DNA from: Bacillus sp. NEB1478
GTDB lineage: Bacteria > Bacillota > Bacilli > Bacillales > Fictibacillaceae
Direction of reading: 5' to 3'
NCBI RefSeq assembly: GCF_031582965.1
Contig: NZ_CP134049.1
Location: forward strand, 2,976,001 to 3,040,000
DNA: 64,000 nucleotides
A program made the translations under genes and the position numbers. The notes beneath the pieces are model-generated. The model ran no database searches, had not been told where the DNA came from, and saw only the letters and a list, made by a program, of their open reading frames with translations. This document shows positions 60,796 through 64,000 of this stretch, piece by piece. Numbering within the stretch: position 1 is the stretch's first letter; each line of letters starts with the position of its first letter.

Positions 60796-62120
60796 GACGG
60801 TTCCGTTCCAAACGTCTGAAACACATTTTTCTGGCTAACCGGATAGATTTCTTCATCAAAGAGCTTATTTATAATTACTGCATTCCGATAGGCACCAAGA
60901 CCAAGATCAGGAGCACCGACACCATGTGTATGCAGCTCTCCATTCTGAATGAAGATGTGATTGTTATCGCTCCCTTTTGTTTGTAAGCGGTAATCGTGTG
61001 AAATCTGGTATCTGTTTTTCTTATCCCACTCGATTTTTTCCTGCATGTTCATAAGAAAATGAGGAAATGAGGGGGCATATCCTGTTCCTAAAATCACGAC
61101 ATCTGATTTCAATTCAAAGACATCACCTGTGACGGTTTGTCTCATAGATAAGAGGTTTGTATCTTCCTCTTTTTCTAAGTGAACAAGCTCAGTCATCGCC
61201 TGCAAAAAGATTTCCGGTTTTTCCTGACCTACTGATTTTTCGTATAGTAGATTATAAATATCCGCGATCGTATCCATACTGATCCCTTTATATAAAAGGT
61301 CTTGCTTTTGCAATAGCTCGTCCTTTTTGGGTGATGGTAATTGATAAAAGAAGTTCGTATAATCCGGCGAAAAATACTCTAAACCAAGCTTCGAATATTC
61401 CATCGGGAAAAAACCCTGTGACCTTGTAAACCAGTTCAGCGAATACGAATCGTTATCCTGATTTTGCGCGAGATCGTAGAAAACCTCTGCAGCGCTCTGT
61501 CCTGACCCGATCACCGTGATGGATTTTACATCCAGCAATTCCTCTTTTCGCTCCATGTATTGCGACGAATGTATAACTTTTGTACCTAGTTTCTTTTCAA
61601 GATGAGCTGGAACAGAAGGGCTCGTACCAATACCTACAGCAAGATGTTTTGTGTAATAGGTTTTTGTTTCAATTGAATCTTCGTGTTTTACAATGACTTC
61701 ATACAATTGACCATAGGCACTTTCCACCGGCAAAATCTGCTCCACTGCCATACCAAAACGGCAAGACTCAAGCTGGCTCACAGCCCACCGGCAATAGTGA
61801 TTATATTCTGTACGCGGAATATGAAAGTTCTCCAGAAAATAAAAATGGTACAGTCTGTTATGTTCCTGTAAATAGTTCAGAAACGTATACTTGCTTTTCA
61901 CGTTTGCCATACTCACTAAATCTGCAAAAAATGGGACCTGTAATGTCGTTCCTTCGATCAGCATCCCTTTATGCCAGTTGAACTCCGTTTTTTTCTCAAA
62001 AAAGAGGGCTTCTTTTCCCTCTGTTTCATCCAGCATCGCCGCTAGTCCAAGATTGAATGGGCCAATGCCAACTCCGATAATATCAAACACTTTTTCAGGT
62101 TGTGGCTTCTGTAAAGACAT
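60771..62120 (-). CDS. Lysine/ornithine/diamine N-hydroxylase (IucD/RhbE-like)
   Basis: A 449-residue flavin monooxygenase that hydroxylates a terminal amine to build the hydroxamate. FAD motif GVGIGPFNLGL near residue 15, NADPH motif ITVIGSGQSAAEVFYDL near residue 202, and the ILGTGYAPSFP segment near residue 345. The likely substrate is 1,3-diaminopropane or lysine. The start at 62120 has GAGGAGATGG upstream; an earlier ATG at 62138 precedes that site. Confidence 0.93.
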   Translation of the reverse strand: MSLQKPQPEKVFDIIGVGIGPFNLGLAAMLDETEGKEALFFEKKTEFNWHKGMLIEGTTLQVPFFADLVSMANVKSKYTFLNYLQEHNRLYHFYFLENFHIPRTEYNHYCRWAVSQLESCRFGMAVEQILPVESAYGQLYEVIVKHEDSIETKTYYTKHLAVGIGTSPSVPAHLEKKLGTKVIHSSQYMERKEELLDVKSITVIGSGQSAAEVFYDLAQNQDNDSYSLNWFTRSQGFFPMEYSKLGLEYFSPDYTNFFYQLPSPKKDELLQKQDLLYKGISMDTIADIYNLLYEKSVGQEKPEIFLQAMTELVHLEKEEDTNLLSMRQTVTGDVFELKSDVVILGTGYAPSFPHFLMNMQEKIEWDKKNRYQISHDYRLQTKGSDNNHIFIQNGELHTHGVGAPDLGLGAYRNAVIINKLFDEEIYPVSQKNVFQTFGTEPSWKQIPVR

Positions 62121-62679
62121 CGTTCCATCTCCTCTCAAACGTCTCTCTGTGGCAGTACATGAGCATACCTGTCTTATCCGGCAGCTCGATTGGTTTCACT
62201 TTTTCAAAACCGCATTTTTCAAAAACATGTATCATTTTGTGGTTTCGAATATCTGGTTCAGCGATTACTTTTTTTGTTTCCTTTGATAAAAACTGAAAAT
62301 GAACCATCGCACGCAAAAGCGGCAAAGCATACCCTTTACCAAGATAAGCATCCGCTCCAACCAAAAGATGGATTCCTTGATCATATGTTTCAGGACCATA
62401 GCATTTTTCAACTACATCGCCTATTACCCAATACGATTCCCAATAGCTCATCGGAACACCATTGATCAAGCCCAGATACAAAGTCTGATGCTTGTCCTCC
62501 AAAAAGTTCTCCAGATGTTTTTTATATGATGCAAACGGAATATCAAGTTTCCAATACGGAATCACATAAGGCTGCTGCTGCCACTTATGAAGCATTGCTG
62601 CATCCCTCTCTAAATCTACTTTTACAAAGGATATGGTCTTTTCGATCGACGAATCATAATAACTAGCTTCTGACTGCAT
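62095..62679 (-). CDS. Siderophore N-acetyltransferase (IucB/RhbD-like)
   Basis: A 194-residue GNAT of the AlcB/IucB type that acetylates the hydroxylamine. HKWQQQPYVIPYWKL (near residue 31), YLGLINGVPMSYWESYWV (near residue 68) and GIHLLVGADAYLGKGYALPL (near residue 101) are family-specific. It overlaps the synthetase gene upstream by 17 bases and the hydroxylase gene by 26. Confidence 0.93.
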   Translation of the reverse strand: MQSEASYYDSSIEKTISFVKVDLERDAAMLHKWQQQPYVIPYWKLDIPFASYKKHLENFLEDKHQTLYLGLINGVPMSYWESYWVIGDVVEKCYGPETYDQGIHLLVGADAYLGKGYALPLLRAMVHFQFLSKETKKVIAEPDIRNHKMIHVFEKCGFEKVKPIELPDKTGMLMYCHRETFERRWNDVFTEATT

Positions 62680-64000
62680 CTGTCGTCAACACCTTTTGTA
62701 ACGGATTTGGAATGTTTGTATAAACCGATTGGCTTTCGAGTGAACCGACAAGCTCGTCCATATCATGAAAACGAGTAAGCAGATTCGCTTTACAAGGAAG
62801 TTCTTTCGAATCCAGCAAACTTCTTAACAGTTCAGACTTGCCGCCAGTTAATGTGTCATGATGAACAAGACGGTTTCTTACTATTTTCATAAGCTTTGAT
62901 TCTTCTATGAGTCCTGCAGATCCGAAACTGTTGATTAATCCAAATAAATGATTCATGAAAAAGTAATAACGGAATCGTTCAACTGCCACTTCATCACTGC
63001 AAATCGTGACGCTTTTTCTGTTGAGGCCTGGCAGCTGTTTCACTAATAGATCTGCTTTCGATTCGCTGTAATAATAGCCTTGATTATCTCGATAATAAAA
63101 TTTACTAGGATACCCACCTTCCATCTGAACGATCGAGTTTTGCTGATGTGCTTCGAGTGCTATTCCATATGTTTCAAACAGCCAAAGCATCGGATCTAAA
63201 CAAATTGACAAGTATTCTGAAAACCATTCCTGGCTTACTTCTTCAGTTGCTCTGTTTTCTTTTTCAGCAAGTCCGTGAATGATTGCAGCGATTCGAGAAC
63301 GTCCTCCATAGCCATGATCCTGACAAAGTCCTGCTATCAAACTTGCATTTTGATCATTTTCATAAAATGGATTATCTCTGATCACCACTTCAAAACCAGA
63401 TGTTTCTTTTTCAGTCTGAATGTTCAAGAAAGCCGGGTCTTGGATAATCTGAAATGCCGGGAAGAACTCATTTAGCTCTTGTCCGATTTCAGACTGCATG
63501 AGCCTTGTAACCTCTACTCCTCTATGAAGCTCTTTTTCTAAGTTGACGCGAAGCGAGTTTGTGATCTTAACCGGTACGGAGAATTTAAACATGTGTTTAA
63601 AATCACGGCTATAAACCGACCGCATCGATGAAGTCGCCGAGAACATTTCTCCATATGGTCCGATGTAGCTGAGCTTCCCTTCTGCTATGTTCTTTTGTAC
63701 GTGGGCAGAGTTCAAAAGAACCGGAACTTGTAAGGGATGAACCGGAATGAAAACCGAATTTGCGTCCTGTTCGATATCCCTTACAAAGTTTGCATCTTTT
63801 TGCAGCAGCTGCAATGTAATCTCTTCAGCTAAATCACTGCCTGCTGAATCCTGATTGACGATCGAACGGTCCACATGAAAAAAGTGAAGCTGAAAAGAGC
63901 CTTTTAGTTCTGGAGAATAAAGGGCTTCCTGTTCGAATGTCATTCCTTGTTTACTTTTCGGTGTCGGATGAAGCAAATGCCCGAATAGAAGCGACTGCTC
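62663..64000 (-). CDS. NIS siderophore synthetase, IucA/RhbC-like, N-terminus beyond the window
   Basis: The last 445 residues of an IucA/IucC family ligase (usually 580-620). The visible start is SLLFGHLLHPTPKSKQG, the family ATP-binding motif, and AHQQNSIVQMEGG near the middle holds the HxQN variant. It would form the first amide bond with citrate. It is upstream of the acetyltransferase in the operon. Genes for diamine synthesis (rhbAB-like) may lie further right. Confidence 0.93.
   Translation of the reverse strand, partial: EQSLLFGHLLHPTPKSKQGMTFEQEALYSPELKGSFQLHFFHVDRSIVNQDSAGSDLAEEITLQLLQKDANFVRDIEQDANSVFIPVHPLQVPVLLNSAHVQKNIAEGKLSYIGPYGEMFSATSSMRSVYSRDFKHMFKFSVPVKITNSLRVNLEKELHRGVEVTRLMQSEIGQELNEFFPAFQIIQDPAFLNIQTEKETSGFEVVIRDNPFYENDQNASLIAGLCQDHGYGGRSRIAAIIHGLAEKENRATEEVSQEWFSEYLSICLDPMLWLFETYGIALEAHQQNSIVQMEGGYPSKFYYRDNQGYYYSESKADLLVKQLPGLNRKSVTICSDEVAVERFRYYFFMNHLFGLINSFGSAGLIEESKLMKIVRNRLVHHDTLTGGKSELLRSLLDSKELPCKANLLTRFHDMDELVGSLESQSVYTNIPNPLQKVLTTDAVRS

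Overview
The window comes from a low-GC (about 40% by eye) Gram-positive, endospore-former-like genome, most probably a Bacillaceae member (Bacillus or Fictibacillus type). The signs are strong AGGAGG ribosome sites with frequent TTG and GTG starts, an adaA-alkA-adaB style adaptive response operon, HelD, TopB, YunD, YtrA-type GntR, VanW/YoaR, YnfA and YqcI families, and copies of a GC-rich intergenic repeat typical of Bacillaceae. Most genes lie on the minus strand. I saw no rRNA, tRNA, transposase, prophage or CRISPR array.

Layout: 1-4.7 kb holds the N-terminal part of HelD (cut by the left edge), two DinB-fold proteins, a GNAT and a lipoprotein. 4.9-6.9 kb is the alkylation repair operon. 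7-11.3 kb has an MFS pump, a Nudix protein, topoisomerase III and a small monooxygenase. 11.4-15.3 kb is an operon of GntR repressor, ABC ATPase, ABC permease and an ECF sigma factor. 15.3-16.4 kb is a repeat plus a decayed reading frame. 16.6-32.3 kb is ordinary housekeeping and stress content (CorC/CNNM exporter, DHA2 pump, OsmC, YunD phosphoesterase, glyoxalase-fold proteins, esterase, VanW), including one GNAT gene broken at an A10 run. 32.4-34.7 kb is an egtB-egtD pair for ergothioneine. 35.2-39.3 kb has a NarL-type two-component system followed by PepSY and SCO genes, then a manganese catalase at 39.4-40.3 kb.

41.8-51.6 kb is the most coherent accessory system. An IclR regulator is followed by ten tightly packed genes that together form a complete predicted route from an aminobenzoate through 3-hydroxyanthranilate to pyruvate and acetyl-CoA: a flavin-dependent HpaB-type hydroxylase, 3-hydroxyanthranilate dioxygenase, ACMS decarboxylase, RidA-type deaminase, semialdehyde dehydrogenase, hydratase, acylating acetaldehyde dehydrogenase, aldolase, 4-oxalocrotonate decarboxylase and tautomerase. 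No flavin reductase or transporter is linked. 52-57.5 kb has an orphan sensor kinase, a dimethylargininase-like enzyme and small proteins of unknown function. 57.8-64 kb is an NRPS-independent hydroxamate siderophore operon in the order synthetase (cut by the right edge), acetyltransferase, N-hydroxylase, MFS exporter, synthetase, like the rhizobactin/schizokinen/aerobactin group.

Between genes there are two repeat classes. One is the GC-rich Bacillaceae repeat (three diverged copies, one with an exchanged centre and one with inverted-repeat ends in front of the catabolic operon). The other is a set of four short arrays with a 20-21 nt period, each with its own core word; three of them end near a TCGACA motif. 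I do not recognise these arrays as a described element, and they are the least explained feature of the window.
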